Below are positions 46,322 through 56,116 of a DNA stretch of 64,000 bases, piece after piece. A program made the position numbers and the translations under genes. Source of the stretch: Candidatus Defluviibacillus avedoerensis (GTDB lineage: Bacteria; Pseudomonadota; Gammaproteobacteria; Burkholderiales; Burkholderiaceae_C); assembly GCA_016703665.1 (NCBI GenBank), contig JADJBS010000002.1, positions 434,001-498,000 of the forward strand. The letters are read 5' to 3'. The notes under the pieces were generated by a model. The model made no database searches and had not been told where the DNA came from. It saw only the letters and a program-made list of their open reading frames with translations. Positions within the stretch are counted from its first letter, which is position 1. The number at the start of each line of letters is the position of its first letter.

Positions 46322-47584
46322 TCAGACGCCATCCGGGTTTTCCAGCAACAAGGCAATGCCCTGGCCGCCGCCCACACAGGCTGACGAGATGCCGTAGCGG
46401 ATGCCTTTGAGCTGCATGTGTCGCGCCAGGGTGATGGTCAGGCGAACACCGGTGGCCGCCAGTGGGTGGCCGAGGGCAATGGCACCACCGTTGACATTGA
46501 GCTTGGCCAGGTCAAGGCCCAACTCGCGTCCCACAGCCAGGGTTTGTGCGCCCTGAGCTTCGTTGATTTCAAAGCAGCCAATCTGGTCCAGCGTGAGGCC
46601 AGCGCGCTCTAGCAGCAAGCGAATGGCCGGCGCCGGGCCAATGCCCATGATCTCGGGTGGCACGCCCACAGCGGCTGACGCTACCAAGCGGGCCAGCGGT
46701 TTCTTGCCTTGCGCTTTGGCGTGATCACGAACATAGGCGCCAGACGCAACGACTGCTGCCGCTGCCGCGTCTACCAGGGCGGCGCTGTTGCCGCCAGTCT
46801 GCACGCCGCCTTCATAAACGGGCTTGAGCTTGGCCAGCACCTCAGTAGGGGAGATGCGCGCATGGGTGTCCTGCGCCACTTCGGTGGCCTTGCCTTGCAG
46901 CCGGATGCCGCGTGGCTTGTAGCCTTCGACCTCAAACTTCTCGGTGATCACCGGCACGATCTCGCCCGCATGAAAGCCCGCCTGCTGCGCGGCCACTGCC
47001 TTGGCGAAGGAGTCTGACGCAAACTGGTCGACGTCTTCCCGGCTGATGCTGTACTTTTTGGCCAGATTCTCGGCCGTCTGGATCATGTTGATGCCAGCGG
47101 CGGGGTCTTTGAGTGCCTCCCACATGTAATCCTTGAAACCCACGGGTGCGCCTAGCTTGAAGCCAGTGCGGTGGTCAAAGGCGGCAATCGGGTTGCGCGT
47201 CATGCTCTCGGTGCCGACCACCAGGGCTGCGTCGCACTGGCCGCCCTGAATGTGTTCACCCGCCTGGCGAAACAGCTCAAAGCCGGTGCCGCAAATGCGC
47301 TGCGCCATGATGGCGGGCACCTCCAGCGGCACGCCTGCGTACAGGCCAATGTGGCGCGGCAAAAAGAACTGGTCAAAGTCGCCAGGGGCCATGTTGCCCG
47401 TGACCACCGAGCCAATGTGCTCGCCGGGCACGGCAGCCCGGGACAGTGCTGCGCGCGCCGCTTTGATGCCCAGGTCAGTGGGGGAGATGTGGCCCAGCGC
47501 GCCACAGTAATCCACCATCGGGGTGCGCACGCCGTCGAGCATCCACACGTCGGCAAAGGCGTTGAAGAAACCGGGTTTTTTCAT
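46322..47584 (-). CDS. acetyl-CoA acetyltransferase (thiolase)
   Basis: A 420-aa thiolase. The nucleophilic cysteine is C98 in QRICGTGFELF, the catalytic histidine lies in GGAIALGHPLAATGVR, and the second cysteine in SSACVGGGQGIAL. Length and motif spacing are those of degradative thiolases. Position between livF and the SDR suggests cleavage of a 3-oxoacyl-CoA produced by that SDR, releasing acetyl-CoA and a shortened (here probably aromatic) acyl-CoA. Confidence 0.9.
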   Translation of the reverse strand: MKKPGFFNAFADVWMLDGVRTPMVDYCGALGHISPTDLGIKAARAALSRAAVPGEHIGSVVTGNMAPGDFDQFFLPRHIGLYAGVPLEVPAIMAQRICGTGFELFRQAGEHIQGGQCDAALVVGTESMTRNPIAAFDHRTGFKLGAPVGFKDYMWEALKDPAAGINMIQTAENLAKKYSISREDVDQFASDSFAKAVAAQQAGFHAGEIVPVITEKFEVEGYKPRGIRLQGKATEVAQDTHARISPTEVLAKLKPVYEGGVQTGGNSAALVDAAAAAVVASGAYVRDHAKAQGKKPLARLVASAAVGVPPEIMGIGPAPAIRLLLERAGLTLDQIGCFEINEAQGAQTLAVGRELGLDLAKLNVNGGAIALGHPLAATGVRLTITLARHMQLKGIRYGISSACVGGGQGIALLLENPDGV

Positions 47585-47608
47585 CAGAGGCTTTCTTGGG
47601 TCGTCGGT

Positions 47609-48343
47609 TTATGCGGCCTTCTTGGCAGCGCCGAGATAAGTGTCAATCACGCGGGGATCATTGGCGAGTTCGTTGGCAGGGCCTTCGAGCGCGATCTCGC
47701 CCATCTCCAGCACATAGCCGTGGTCGGCCACAGCCAGCGCTGCGCGGGCGTTTTGTTCCACCAGCACAATGGTCACGCCGGTCTTGCGCAAGCTTTCGAT
47801 GATGCCGAAGATCTCGCGCACGATCAGCGGGGCCAGGCCCAGGCTGGGCTCGTCCAGCATCAGCAGGGTGGGGCGCGACATCATGGCGCGGCCCACGGCC
47901 AGCATCTGGCGCTCACCACCAGACAGCGTGCCTGCTTCCTGCACGCGGCGCTCTTTCAGGCGGGGGAAGATTTGGTAAACCACATCCAGCTGCTCGCGCC
48001 ATTGGCGGTTGCCCTGGCGCATTTGCCTGAAGCCGCCCAACAAGAGGTTGTCTTCAACCGGCATGGTGCCAAACAGCTCGCGCTTTTCAGGCACCAGGGC
48101 AATGCCCAGCATGACGCGCTCTTCTAGCGACATCGACTGGATGGCCTGGCCTTGAAACTCGATGCTGCCCCGCACGGGCAGAACCCCCATCAAGGCATTC
48201 AAAAAAGTAGACTTGCCAGCCCCGTTAGGCCCAATGACCGTGACCACACTGCCTTTGGGGGCGGAGAGGTTGATACCGTGAAGCACCTCGGCGCGGCCGT
48301 AGCCGGCTTGCAAGCCACGGACTGTCAAAACAGCTTGTGTCAT
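47609..48343 (-). CDS. livF: branched-chain-type ABC transporter ATP-binding protein
   Basis: A 244-aa ABC ATPase of the LivF type. Walker A is GPNGAGKSTFLNAL, the signature motif is LSGGERQMLAVGRAMM and Walker B is LLMLDEPSLGLAP. It begins MTQAVLTVRGLQAGYGRAEVLHG. It follows the LivM-LivG fusion with about 16 bp between them. Together with LivH and the binding protein it forms an importer which, from its neighbours, likely takes up an aromatic acid rather than amino acids. Confidence 0.92.
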   Translation of the reverse strand: MTQAVLTVRGLQAGYGRAEVLHGINLSAPKGSVVTVIGPNGAGKSTFLNALMGVLPVRGSIEFQGQAIQSMSLEERVMLGIALVPEKRELFGTMPVEDNLLLGGFRQMRQGNRQWREQLDVVYQIFPRLKERRVQEAGTLSGGERQMLAVGRAMMSRPTLLMLDEPSLGLAPLIVREIFGIIESLRKTGVTIVLVEQNARAALAVADHGYVLEMGEIALEGPANELANDPRVIDTYLGAAKKAA

Positions 48344-48359
48344 CTCTGCGGCTCCCGTC

Positions 48360-50153
48360 TCAATGTTCCATGCCCAGGTACGCAGCGCGCACCTGTGGGC
48401 TTTGCTGCACCTCGGCCGGAGTGCCTTCCATGAGCTTGGTGCCGAACTCCATCACCACGATGTGGTCGGTCACGTCCATGACCAGTTCCATGTCGTGTTC
48501 CACCAGCAAAATGCTCATGCCCTCGGCTTGCAATTGCCGCAGCACCGCTCCCAGCGCCTGCTTTTCTTTGTGGCGAAGGCCAGCGGCAGGTTCGTCCAGC
48601 AGCAGCAGGGCTGGGTCTGAGCACAGGGCCCGGGCGATTTCCATCAGGCGTTGCGGCCCCATGGCCAGATTGCCCGCCAGCTCATGCATGGAGGCTCCCA
48701 TGCCAATGCGCTCTAGTTGGCGCGCGGCCTCGCGCAGCAGGCTTTGCTCTTCGGCACGGTCAAGGCGAAGCATGGAGGACAGCGCGTTTTCACTGCCACG
48801 CAATTGAGCACCGAGTGCGACGTTCTCGAGCACAGTCAGCTCGGGAATCATCTTCACATGCTGAAAGGTGCGGCTCATGCCGCGGGCCGAAATTTCACGC
48901 GATGGAAGGCCGCTGATCACGTTGCCCCTGAACTTGACCGTGCCCGAAGTCAGGCCCAGCACGCCAGTGATCAGGTTGAAGGTGGTGGACTTGCCCGCAC
49001 CGTTGGGGCCAATCAGCCCCACGATCTGGCCTGCCTGGATGGAAAAGCCCACATCTTTGACGGCGACCAGCCCTCCAAATTCTTTGCGAATGGTGTCGAC
49101 TTCGAGCACGGTCTCACCTTTTGCAGGCTTGGTGCGTTCAGCCAAAGGTGCTGCGTTGTGCCAGTCTTCCACACGGTCTGGTTTGGGCAAAAAGCGGCCG
49201 ACCAGCGACCAAATGCCGTCGGGCAGGTACTTGAGCACCAGCACCAGCACGATGCCGAACACGATCACCTCGTAGCTGCCGCTGGTGCCAATCAGCTTGG
49301 GCAGCACTTGAAGCTCGTCCTCCAGCAGCTTGGTCATCACCGAGCCGCTGATGGCACCCCAGACAAAGCCTGCGCCGCCCAGCACGGTCATGAACAGGTA
49401 CTCAATGCCCATCTTGAGGCCGAAGGGCGATGGATTGACTGAATGCTGAAAGTGCGCAAACAACCAACCAGAAATGCTGGCAAAAACGGCCGCAATCAAG
49501 AAGATGCCGACCTTGTGGCGCAGCGTGTCCACGCCCATGGCCTCGGCCATCAGCACGGACGAACGCATGGCACGGATGGCACGCCCCGTGCGCGAGTCCA
49601 GCAAGTTAAGCAATGCAAAAGCGCCAATCAGCACGGCGCTCCAGGCAAGTACAAAAAAGTAGCGTCCCTGGCTGATGTCTACGCCGAACAGGTTCAGGCC
49701 TGGCACGCCCAGCAAACCGTCGTATTTGCCCAATGCGTCCATGTTGCCCATCAGGTAATACAGCGACAGGCCCCAGGCGATGGTGGCCAGCGGCAGGTAG
49801 TGCCCTGACATGCTGAGAGTGACCCAGCCCACGATCAGCGCACTGACAATGGTGATGGCCAGGCCGACAAACAGGGTCAACCAGGGCGACCAGCCCATGT
49901 TGACCGTCATGTACGCACTGGTGTAAGCGCCAATGCCCACGAAAGCGGCTTGTCCAAAAGAGGTCAAGCCACCAATGCCGGTGAGTAGCACCAAGCCCAA
50001 GACGACCAGGCTATACAGCGCGATGTAATTGAGTTGGGTAATCCAGAATTCTGGGACGGGCGATACCGCATACAGCAGCATGCAGGCGAAAACGGTCACG
50101 CGTTGCGCCTTGGCAGAGTGAATCCAGTGTTGGAGTTGTGTGGGAAGTGCCAT
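48360..50153 (-). CDS. fused ABC permease and ATPase (LivM-LivG)
   Basis: A 597-aa fusion. The N-terminal half is a LivM-type permease with about nine hydrophobic segments (LNYIALYSLVVLGLVLLTG, LTSFGQAAFVGIGAYTSAY, ILGGAGFVWGAISGS-like). From about residue 345 it becomes a LivG ATPase with GLIGPNGAGKSTTFNLITG (Walker A) and LLLLDEPAAGLRHKEKQAL (Walker B). The start ATG (50151-50153) is one base away from the livH stop codon; the longer upstream frame overlaps livH and is not real. Such fusions are common in Burkholderiales. Confidence 0.9.
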   Translation of the reverse strand: MALPTQLQHWIHSAKAQRVTVFACMLLYAVSPVPEFWITQLNYIALYSLVVLGLVLLTGIGGLTSFGQAAFVGIGAYTSAYMTVNMGWSPWLTLFVGLAITIVSALIVGWVTLSMSGHYLPLATIAWGLSLYYLMGNMDALGKYDGLLGVPGLNLFGVDISQGRYFFVLAWSAVLIGAFALLNLLDSRTGRAIRAMRSSVLMAEAMGVDTLRHKVGIFLIAAVFASISGWLFAHFQHSVNPSPFGLKMGIEYLFMTVLGGAGFVWGAISGSVMTKLLEDELQVLPKLIGTSGSYEVIVFGIVLVLVLKYLPDGIWSLVGRFLPKPDRVEDWHNAAPLAERTKPAKGETVLEVDTIRKEFGGLVAVKDVGFSIQAGQIVGLIGPNGAGKSTTFNLITGVLGLTSGTVKFRGNVISGLPSREISARGMSRTFQHVKMIPELTVLENVALGAQLRGSENALSSMLRLDRAEEQSLLREAARQLERIGMGASMHELAGNLAMGPQRLMEIARALCSDPALLLLDEPAAGLRHKEKQALGAVLRQLQAEGMSILLVEHDMELVMDVTDHIVVMEFGTKLMEGTPAEVQQSPQVRAAYLGMEH

Positions 50154-50154
50154 G

Positions 50155-51192
50155 TCAATGTTCCTCAGAATGGCCACCGGTGACCGAGCGCCACACCAGA
50201 ATCGGCAGCACCAGCGAGAACACCACGACCTCCTTGAACGCGCTGGCCCAGAAGGAGGCAAAAGCCTCGACTGTGCCAACGAACAGCGCGCCGAGCAGCG
50301 CACCGGGGTAACTCGACAGTCCTGCAATCACGGCTGCCACAAAGCCCTTGAGGCCGATCAAGAAGCCCGAGTCATAGAACACGGTGGTGGTGGGGCCAAT
50401 CAGCAGGCCCGACAGCGCACCAATCAACGCAGCCATTGCGAAGGTAAGTTGACCCGCAGCATTGCTGGAAATGCCCATGAGGCGCGCACCCAGACGGTTG
50501 ATGGCCGTGGCGCGCAATGCCTTGCCGTAGAGCGAGCGTTCAAAGAACAGCCACAGCAGCACGATGAGAGCAAACGACACGGCAAAAATGATGATGGCTT
50601 GGCCCGACAGCGCCAGTGGCCCCCAGGACAGCCGCAGGTCCCAGAACGCTGGGTTGCGAAAGCCTTCGGCGCCGAAGAACAGCAGGCCAAGACCTGTCAT
50701 GGCGAAATGCACGCCTACCGACACGATCAGCAGAACCAGCGGTGTTGCCGCCTCAAGCGACTGGTACGCCACGCGGTAAACCAGGGGGCCAAACGCGGTG
50801 ACGACGGCGGTGGCCAGCACGGCCTGTATGGCGAGTGGAAAGTTGTAAGGGGCAGCCCAGGCCGTGACGCCAGCAATTAGCAGTGGCGGCATCAACGTTT
50901 TGACGGATGCTTTCAGCGCGCGCGCGGCGTTTTGCTGATGCTGCCACTGGGTGGCGCCTTCCATAAGGGCTGCAACGACGGCCAGAATGATCAGTAGCCA
51001 GACGGTGCCGGGCACCTTGCCAGTTTGAAGAATCGCCAGGGTAAGCGCGCCATAGGCGACGAATTCACCCTGCGGAATGAAGATGACGCGCGTGACGGCA
51101 AAAACCAGCACGGTTGCCAGACCAAGCAGGGCATAGATGGCACCGCTGGTCAGACCGTCGAGCAGCAGGATGCTGGCAATCGATGCGTCCAT
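50155..51192 (-). CDS. livH: branched-chain-type ABC transporter permease
   Basis: A 345-aa LivH-type inner-membrane permease with about eight hydrophobic segments. Family-specific text includes [24 protein letters not shown] near the N-terminus, [26 protein letters not shown], and [22 protein letters not shown]. Its stop is one base from the start of the LivM-LivG fusion. It is separated from the binding-protein gene by a stem-loop at 51225-51244. Confidence 0.92.
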   Translation of the reverse strand: MDASIASILLLDGLTSGAIYALLGLATVLVFAVTRVIFIPQGEFVAYGALTLAILQTGKVPGTVWLLIILAVVAALMEGATQWQHQQNAARALKASVKTLMPPLLIAGVTAWAAPYNFPLAIQAVLATAVVTAFGPLVYRVAYQSLEAATPLVLLIVSVGVHFAMTGLGLLFFGAEGFRNPAFWDLRLSWGPLALSGQAIIIFAVSFALIVLLWLFFERSLYGKALRATAINRLGARLMGISSNAAGQLTFAMAALIGALSGLLIGPTTTVFYDSGFLIGLKGFVAAVIAGLSSYPGALLGALFVGTVEAFASFWASAFKEVVVFSLVLPILVWRSVTGGHSEEH

Positions 51193-51224
51193 TTGAATAC
51201 CTTGAAATGAGAAGAGTAAAACTG

Positions 51225-51244
51225 GCCGCCCTGCGCAGGGCGGC
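51225..51244 (-). promoter_or_regulatory. intercistronic hairpin between binding protein and permease genes
   Basis: A perfect 8-bp stem (GCCGCCCT / AGGGCGGC) with a GCGC loop, followed on the minus strand by a short TTTT. It lies 24 nt after the binding-protein stop. Such hairpins often protect the upstream message or end part of the transcripts, giving more binding protein than permease. Confidence 0.6.
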
Positions 51245-51268
51245 TCAGTTGCGAACAGCCCGTAGGGC

Positions 51269-52402
51269 TTATTCCATCTTGAAGTCGCCGTTGACGACCT
51301 TGACGATCACGCCCGTGTCCAGGGTGAAGCCCCAATGATCTTCTTTTGACCAGTTGAGCACACCATGGGCGACGACAGTGCGGCCCATGGTTTCCAGCGC
51401 GTCCTTGAGCGCAGCGCGGAATTCTGGCGTGCCAGGCTTGGCCTTCTTCAGCGCCATGGGGACGGCTTTTTCCAGCACCAAAGGCACGTCATAGGCGTGA
51501 CCACCAAACTGGTTGTGCGAATCGGCACCATAGGCAGCGCCGTACTTGACCATGTAGTCCATGGCCAGCTTCTTGGAGGGGTTGCTGTCGGGCAACTGCT
51601 CGGGTGCCAGCACTGGGCCGGTGACCACGTAAGTGCCTTCGACGGCCTTACCACCGACGCGGGGCAGGTCTTTGGTGGCAGCGGCATGGGTTTGGTAGAA
51701 CTTACCCTTGAAGCCGCGGTCTACCAGGCCGAGTTGAGGCATGGCAGCGCCAGAGCCAGAGGCCACGACCAGCATGGCATCTGGATTGGCGGCGACCAGC
51801 TTCAGTGCCTGGGCCGTTACGCTGGTGTCTGCTCGCGCAAAACGCTCAGCGGCGATGATCTTGATGCCTTGCTTTTCACCTTCTGCTGTAAAGGCCTGCA
51901 GCCATTGCTCGCCATAGGCGTCGGTGTAGCCCAGGAAACCCACCGTCTTCACGCCCATTTTTTTCATGTGGGCAGCGATGGCGTGCGCCATCACCACATT
52001 GGACTGTGGCATGCGGAACGACCATGCGTCCTTGCCAGGTGGCAGCCCCATGGGCGTGGCAGCCAGTTGCACGGTCTTGGATTCCATGGCTACGTCGGCC
52101 ATGGCAATGCCCACGGGGGTAGCGGCGGATCCGACAATCACGTCCACCTTGTCTTCAGTGACGAAGCGGCGAGCGTTTTTGACGCCAGCAGTGGGGTCGG
52201 TGGCGTCGTCCAGCACGATGACCTTGACCTTTTCGCCGCCAATGGTGGTGGGCCAGAGCTTGACTTGGTTGCCCATTGGGATGCCCAGGCCAGAGGCTGG
52301 GCCTGTCAGCGGCAAGCTGACGCCGATGGTGAGGTCAGCCAGCGCGCTGCCAGAGAATGCCAGCACGGCGGCTGCGGCGATGAGGTTCAAACGGATTTTC
52401 AT
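51269..52402 (-). CDS. ABC transporter substrate-binding protein (LivK-like)
   Basis: A 377-aa periplasmic binding protein. The signal peptide [20 protein letters not shown] is cleaved before [41 protein letters not shown] and [17 protein letters not shown] fit the Peripla_BP_6 family. The ATG at 52400-52402 follows a purine-rich site (GGAGACAAGC). It lies between the CoA ligase and livH genes; proteins of this group in such clusters often bind aromatic acids, but the ligand is not evident from sequence. Confidence 0.9.
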   Translation of the reverse strand: MKIRLNLIAAAAVLAFSGSALADLTIGVSLPLTGPASGLGIPMGNQVKLWPTTIGGEKVKVIVLDDATDPTAGVKNARRFVTEDKVDVIVGSAATPVGIAMADVAMESKTVQLAATPMGLPPGKDAWSFRMPQSNVVMAHAIAAHMKKMGVKTVGFLGYTDAYGEQWLQAFTAEGEKQGIKIIAAERFARADTSVTAQALKLVAANPDAMLVVASGSGAAMPQLGLVDRGFKGKFYQTHAAATKDLPRVGGKAVEGTYVVTGPVLAPEQLPDSNPSKKLAMDYMVKYGAAYGADSHNQFGGHAYDVPLVLEKAVPMALKKAKPGTPEFRAALKDALETMGRTVVAHGVLNWSKEDHWGFTLDTGVIVKVVNGDFKME

Positions 52403-52460
52403 GCTTGTCTCCTGATACGGATGGGTTGGTGGTGAAGGACGGGTTGAAAGGGGTGCCAGC

Positions 52461-54320
52461 TTAAGCTGCTGGGCTGGCTTTGACAATGTAGTGCAAGCGG
52501 TCTTCGTGCAGGGCTGCCACTGTCTCGGCACGGTGGGCTAGTACGGCGCGCTGATTGATGGAGCCTTTGTCTGTGATCTCGCCACGGTCGATGGTGGGGG
52601 GCTCTGAAAGCAAGCACATGCGCGCAATGCGGTTGGCACTGCCCGTTGCTGTCTTGGCGAGTTCGTCTGCAATTTCCTGGAACTTCGCCAGAACAGCCGG
52701 GCTGTTCAGCACGTCTGCCAGGGGTGCGTCGCCCCCTAGTCCGCTCAAAGGGCGTACTGCCTGGGTGGGGAACACCATTGCGCCCACTTCCTTGAGATTG
52801 AGGCCCGTCAGCACCACATCCTGGATGTAGGGTGCGCCGGCTGCGATGATCTTGCCGCGCAAGGGGCCAACGCTCACAAAGGTGCCTGTGGCGAGTTTGA
52901 AGTCTTCGGCAATGCGGCCGTCAAACTTGAGGCCCAGGTGGATATCGGTTTCGTCGATCCACTTGACCGCGTCACCAGTGCAGAAGAAGCCTTCTTCGTC
53001 AAATGCCTCGGACGTTTCCACCTGCGCGCGCCAGTAACCAGGCGTGATGTTGGGGCCACGGTAGCGGACCTCGGTTTTGTCTCCGGATGCCACCAGTTTC
53101 AGCTCCAGTCCGGGGGTGGGTACGCCCAAATCGCCAGCCCGCACGTTCGGGTTGGTCACAAAGATGCCAAAAGGGCCGCTCTCTGTCATGCCCAGACCTG
53201 TGGTCATGACGATGCGCTCACCCACCTCTCGCTCCTGCGATTCATACAGGCTGTCCCAGATAGGCTGAGCCAATGCGGCACCCGCGTAGAAGAACATCTT
53301 GACGCGCGACAGCAGCTTGGCCCGCAAGGCGTCGTCGGTCTTCATGGCGTTGGCGATGGCTTCAAAACCGGTGGGCACATTGAAGTACACGGTGGGCGCA
53401 ATTTCGCGCAGGTTGCGCAGCGTCTCGTTGATCAGCGCGGGCGTGGGCTTGCCGTCGTCGATGTACAGCGTGCCGCCATGGAACACCACCATGCCAAAGT
53501 TGTGGTTGCCACCAAACGTGTGGTTCCAGGGCAGCCAGTCGATCAGTACCAGTGGGTCTTCGGCCAGCACGGGCATGGACTGGGACATTTGCTGTTGGTT
53601 GGCGCACCACATGCGATTGGTGTTGATCACCGCCTTGGGCATCTTGGTAGAGCCGCTGGTAAACAGGAACTTGACAATGGTGTCGGGCCCCGTGGCCTGC
53701 ATGGCGGCATCGACCGATGCTGTGGCAGGTATGGCAGCCAGATCAGCGAAAGACGTGACGCTACGGCCATTGACCTTGCCTGACGTCATCAACACTTCAC
53801 AGTCGGCGGCAACGGTGGCTTCAATTGCGCGTGCATAGCGCTCATCTGCAGCAAACACCATACCGGGTGTGACGGTACGCAGCACATGCTTGAGCTTGTC
53901 AAAGTCCTGGCTGATCAGAGAGTAGGGCGGTGATGTCGGGACAAAAGGCACCCCCGCCACCATGCAACCCAGGGCCAAAAGGGCGTGTTCCAGGTCATTC
54001 TCGGACAGGATGACCACGGGCCTTTCAGCGCTCAAGCCTCGGTTAATCAGGCCCTGGGCAATGTTGCGCGCGGTGGCCCAGGCCTGGGCATAGCTCACAT
54101 GGCGCCAATCGCCCGTACTTCCATCAGCAAGTTTCACCCGGCGTGCCATGAAGCTGCGCTCTGGCGCGGCGGTTGCCCAGTGTTGCAGGCGGTCGGTCAT
54201 GCGCGTGGGGAAGTCTTTGAGCTGCTGTTCGGCATGGAGGTAATGCACGCCTTTGGCACCATCTCGCAGGGCAACGCGGCGCACGCCGAAGGTCAAAGGA
54301 CGGAATTTGGGGCTGCTCAT
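52461..54320 (-). CDS. feruloyl-CoA synthetase-like AMP-dependent ligase
   Basis: A 619-aa ANL-superfamily ligase with the N-terminal text typical of feruloyl-CoA synthetases (YLHAEQQLKDFPTRMTDRLQ). Motifs: KFLFTSGSTKMPKAVINT (A3), MTTGLGMTESGPFG (A5), FFCTGDAVKWID (A7) and LKFDGRIAEDFKLATGTFVS (A8). It would activate ferulate or a related phenylpropenoate with ATP and CoA. Upstream lies an enoyl-CoA hydratase gene 32 bp away and downstream the transporter genes, all on the same strand. Confidence 0.87.
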   Translation of the reverse strand: MSSPKFRPLTFGVRRVALRDGAKGVHYLHAEQQLKDFPTRMTDRLQHWATAAPERSFMARRVKLADGSTGDWRHVSYAQAWATARNIAQGLINRGLSAERPVVILSENDLEHALLALGCMVAGVPFVPTSPPYSLISQDFDKLKHVLRTVTPGMVFAADERYARAIEATVAADCEVLMTSGKVNGRSVTSFADLAAIPATASVDAAMQATGPDTIVKFLFTSGSTKMPKAVINTNRMWCANQQQMSQSMPVLAEDPLVLIDWLPWNHTFGGNHNFGMVVFHGGTLYIDDGKPTPALINETLRNLREIAPTVYFNVPTGFEAIANAMKTDDALRAKLLSRVKMFFYAGAALAQPIWDSLYESQEREVGERIVMTTGLGMTESGPFGIFVTNPNVRAGDLGVPTPGLELKLVASGDKTEVRYRGPNITPGYWRAQVETSEAFDEEGFFCTGDAVKWIDETDIHLGLKFDGRIAEDFKLATGTFVSVGPLRGKIIAAGAPYIQDVVLTGLNLKEVGAMVFPTQAVRPLSGLGGDAPLADVLNSPAVLAKFQEIADELAKTATGSANRIARMCLLSEPPTIDRGEITDKGSINQRAVLAHRAETVAALHEDRLHYIVKASPAA

Positions 54321-54352
54321 GTGATGTCTGTCTCCGTGAGTGGGTATGAGGC

Positions 54353-55144
54353 TCAGGCTTTCTTGACTTTGGTGCCAGCCTTGCCCTCAAGGAAGTCGCG
54401 CACGCGCTGCTTGGCTTCGGGGGCACTTTGCGCAATCGCAGCCATCATGGCTTCGGTGAAGAAGCCTTGGTCGGCAGGTTGCTCGGCAATGCGGGGCAGG
54501 GCGTGCATCAGCGCATAGTTGGTCAGCGGTGCATTTTGGGCCACACGCTTGGCCAGTTCCAGGGCTTTTTCAGACGCGGTGCCTGTGGATACCAGATACT
54601 GGGCCAGGCCGATGCGTTCGCCGTCTGCCGCGTTGTAGACGCGCCCGGTCAGCATCATGTCGGTCATTCGCGCGGCTCCAATCAGGCGTGGGATGCGCAC
54701 CGCGCCACCGCCACCCACAAAGATGCCACGGCTGCCTTCGGGCAGCGCATAAAAGGTGCTTTCGTCGGCCACGCGAATATGGCAAGCGCTGGCCAGCTCC
54801 AAGCCGCCGCCGACGACCGCGCCGTGCAGGGCGGCAATCACGGGTACGGGTCCATATTGCACACGCTCCAGCGCTGCGTGCCACATGCGTGAATGGTGCA
54901 AGCCTTGCCCGGCATCGCGCTCGGTCAACTCAGACAAATCCAGCCCGGCGCAAAAATGATCGCCTTCGCCGTCAATCACTGCCGCACGCACCGTGGACGG
55001 CATGCTGTCGAAAGCGTCGCGGATTGCCAGGATCAGGCCATCGCTCAATGCATTGCGCTTGGCAGGGCGGGTCAGTTTGACGATGGCGATCTCTTTGTCG
55101 TCGCCACAAATCTCAATGTGCAGGTCTTTGTTGTGCATGATCAT
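54353..55144 (-). CDS. enoyl-CoA hydratase/crotonase-family protein
   Basis: A 263-aa crotonase. The oxyanion-hole segments are DHFCAGLDLSEL and HGAVVGGGLELASACHIRVA; the catalytic glutamate position lies in ALPEGSRGIFVGGGG. Starts at ATG 55142-55144 or two codons later (55136-55138) are both possible. As the first gene of the minus-strand operon it precedes the ligase; it could hydrate the double bond of the phenylpropenoyl-CoA. A hydratase/lyase (HCHL) role is also possible, but the thiolase and SDR downstream favour beta-oxidation. Confidence 0.85.
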   Translation of the reverse strand: MIMHNKDLHIEICGDDKEIAIVKLTRPAKRNALSDGLILAIRDAFDSMPSTVRAAVIDGEGDHFCAGLDLSELTERDAGQGLHHSRMWHAALERVQYGPVPVIAALHGAVVGGGLELASACHIRVADESTFYALPEGSRGIFVGGGGAVRIPRLIGAARMTDMMLTGRVYNAADGERIGLAQYLVSTGTASEKALELAKRVAQNAPLTNYALMHALPRIAEQPADQGFFTEAMMAAIAQSAPEAKQRVRDFLEGKAGTKVKKA

Positions 55145-55269
55145 TAGTCGCTTGTCTTTCGTGATAGGTCGAATTATGATTATGAAACATAACAATTAAT
55201 AGATGCAAAATAGTTCATTTGACTAGGATTTACCCTAGGTGAAAAATCAAAAATTAACCAGGAAACGCC
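55145..55269. promoter_or_regulatory. divergent promoter region of the hydroxycinnamate-type cluster
   Basis: A 125-bp AT-rich gap between the crotonase and the amidohydrolase genes. It contains two symmetric elements: TTATG-AAA-CATAA (55180-55192) and CTAGG-N6-CCTAG (55223-55238). Either may be an operator. No MarR-, TetR- or IclR-type regulator gene is nearby, so the regulator is unknown. Confidence 0.5.
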
Positions 55270-56073
55270 ATGGACCATCAAAACCTTGTCGCCATCGACA
55301 TCCACACCCACGCAGAGGTCAGCTGCTGGAACCCTTTTGACAACTATGGCGAGGAATATGACCGCGCCGCCGACAAGTATTTCGGTTCTAACCGGCGGCC
55401 CACCATAGAGGAAACCATTGCCTATTACCGCGAACGCAAGATTGGCTTGGTGATGTTTACGGTGGACAGCGAATCCCAGTTAGGCCGACGTCGTATTCCC
55501 AATGAAGAGATTGCCGAGGCTGCCAAAAAGAACAGCGACATGATGATGTGTTTTGCGAGCATCGACCCGCATAAAGGCAGGATGGGCGCTCGCGAGGCAG
55601 AAAAACTGATCACCGAGCACGGCGTTAAGGGCTTCAAGTTTCACCCGACCGTCCAGGGTTATCACCCTTATGACAAGATGGCGTGGCCAATCTATGAAGT
55701 GATTAACGCCCACAAGCTTCCGGCCATCTTCCACACCGGGCACAGCGGGATTGGCAGTGGTATGCGTTGTGGTGGTGGCCTGCGCTTGGCCTATAGCAAC
55801 CCGATGCACCTGGACGATGTGGCCATCGACTTCCCCGACATGCAGATCGTCATGGCCCACCCCAGCTTTCCCTGGCAGGATGAAGCCTTGAGCGTGGCCA
55901 CGCACAAGCCCAACGTGTGGATTGACCTTTCAGGCTGGAGCCCCAAGTACTTTCCAAAGCAACTGGTTCAGTATGCCAACACCTTGCTGAAAGACCGAGT
56001 GCTGTTTGGCAGCGACTATCCGCTGATCACGCCCGAGCGCTGGATGAAAGACTTTGAAGTCGCCAGGCTTTAA
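55270..56073 (+). CDS. amidohydrolase-2 family protein, C-terminus frameshifted
   Basis: A 267-aa (as written) TIM-barrel amidohydrolase of the ACMSD/gamma-resorcylate decarboxylase group: IDIHTHAEVS with the HxH metal pair, KGFKFHPTVQGYHP, FHTGHSG, MAHPSFPWQDEA and LFGSDYPLITPERW with the catalytic aspartate. The frame stops after DFEVARL, while the next frame continues GFKPEVMPGILKGNAVRLLG to a stop at 56134. One extra base near 56065 explains this; without it the protein is 287 aa, the normal form. Members decarboxylate or hydrolyse ring or ring-cleavage products. It diverges from the CoA pathway genes and may act later in the same pathway. Confidence 0.82.
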   Translation: MDHQNLVAIDIHTHAEVSCWNPFDNYGEEYDRAADKYFGSNRRPTIEETIAYYRERKIGLVMFTVDSESQLGRRRIPNEEIAEAAKKNSDMMMCFASIDPHKGRMGAREAEKLITEHGVKGFKFHPTVQGYHPYDKMAWPIYEVINAHKLPAIFHTGHSGIGSGMRCGGGLRLAYSNPMHLDDVAIDFPDMQIVMAHPSFPWQDEALSVATHKPNVWIDLSGWSPKYFPKQLVQYANTLLKDRVLFGSDYPLITPERWMKDFEVARL

Positions 56074-56116
56074 GCCCGAGGTGATGCCCGGCATCCTCAA
56101 GGGCAATGCCGTGCGC

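Noticed and set aside
51365..52435. 356-aa plus-strand open frame
   Set aside because: Antisense of the LivK-like gene, glycine/histidine-rich shadow.
54353..55144. crotonase as feruloyl-CoA hydratase/lyase (HCHL) giving vanillin
   Set aside because: Not excluded by sequence, but no vanillin dehydrogenase gene is present, while SDR, thiolase and thioesterase genes are, so the beta-oxidative route is preferred.
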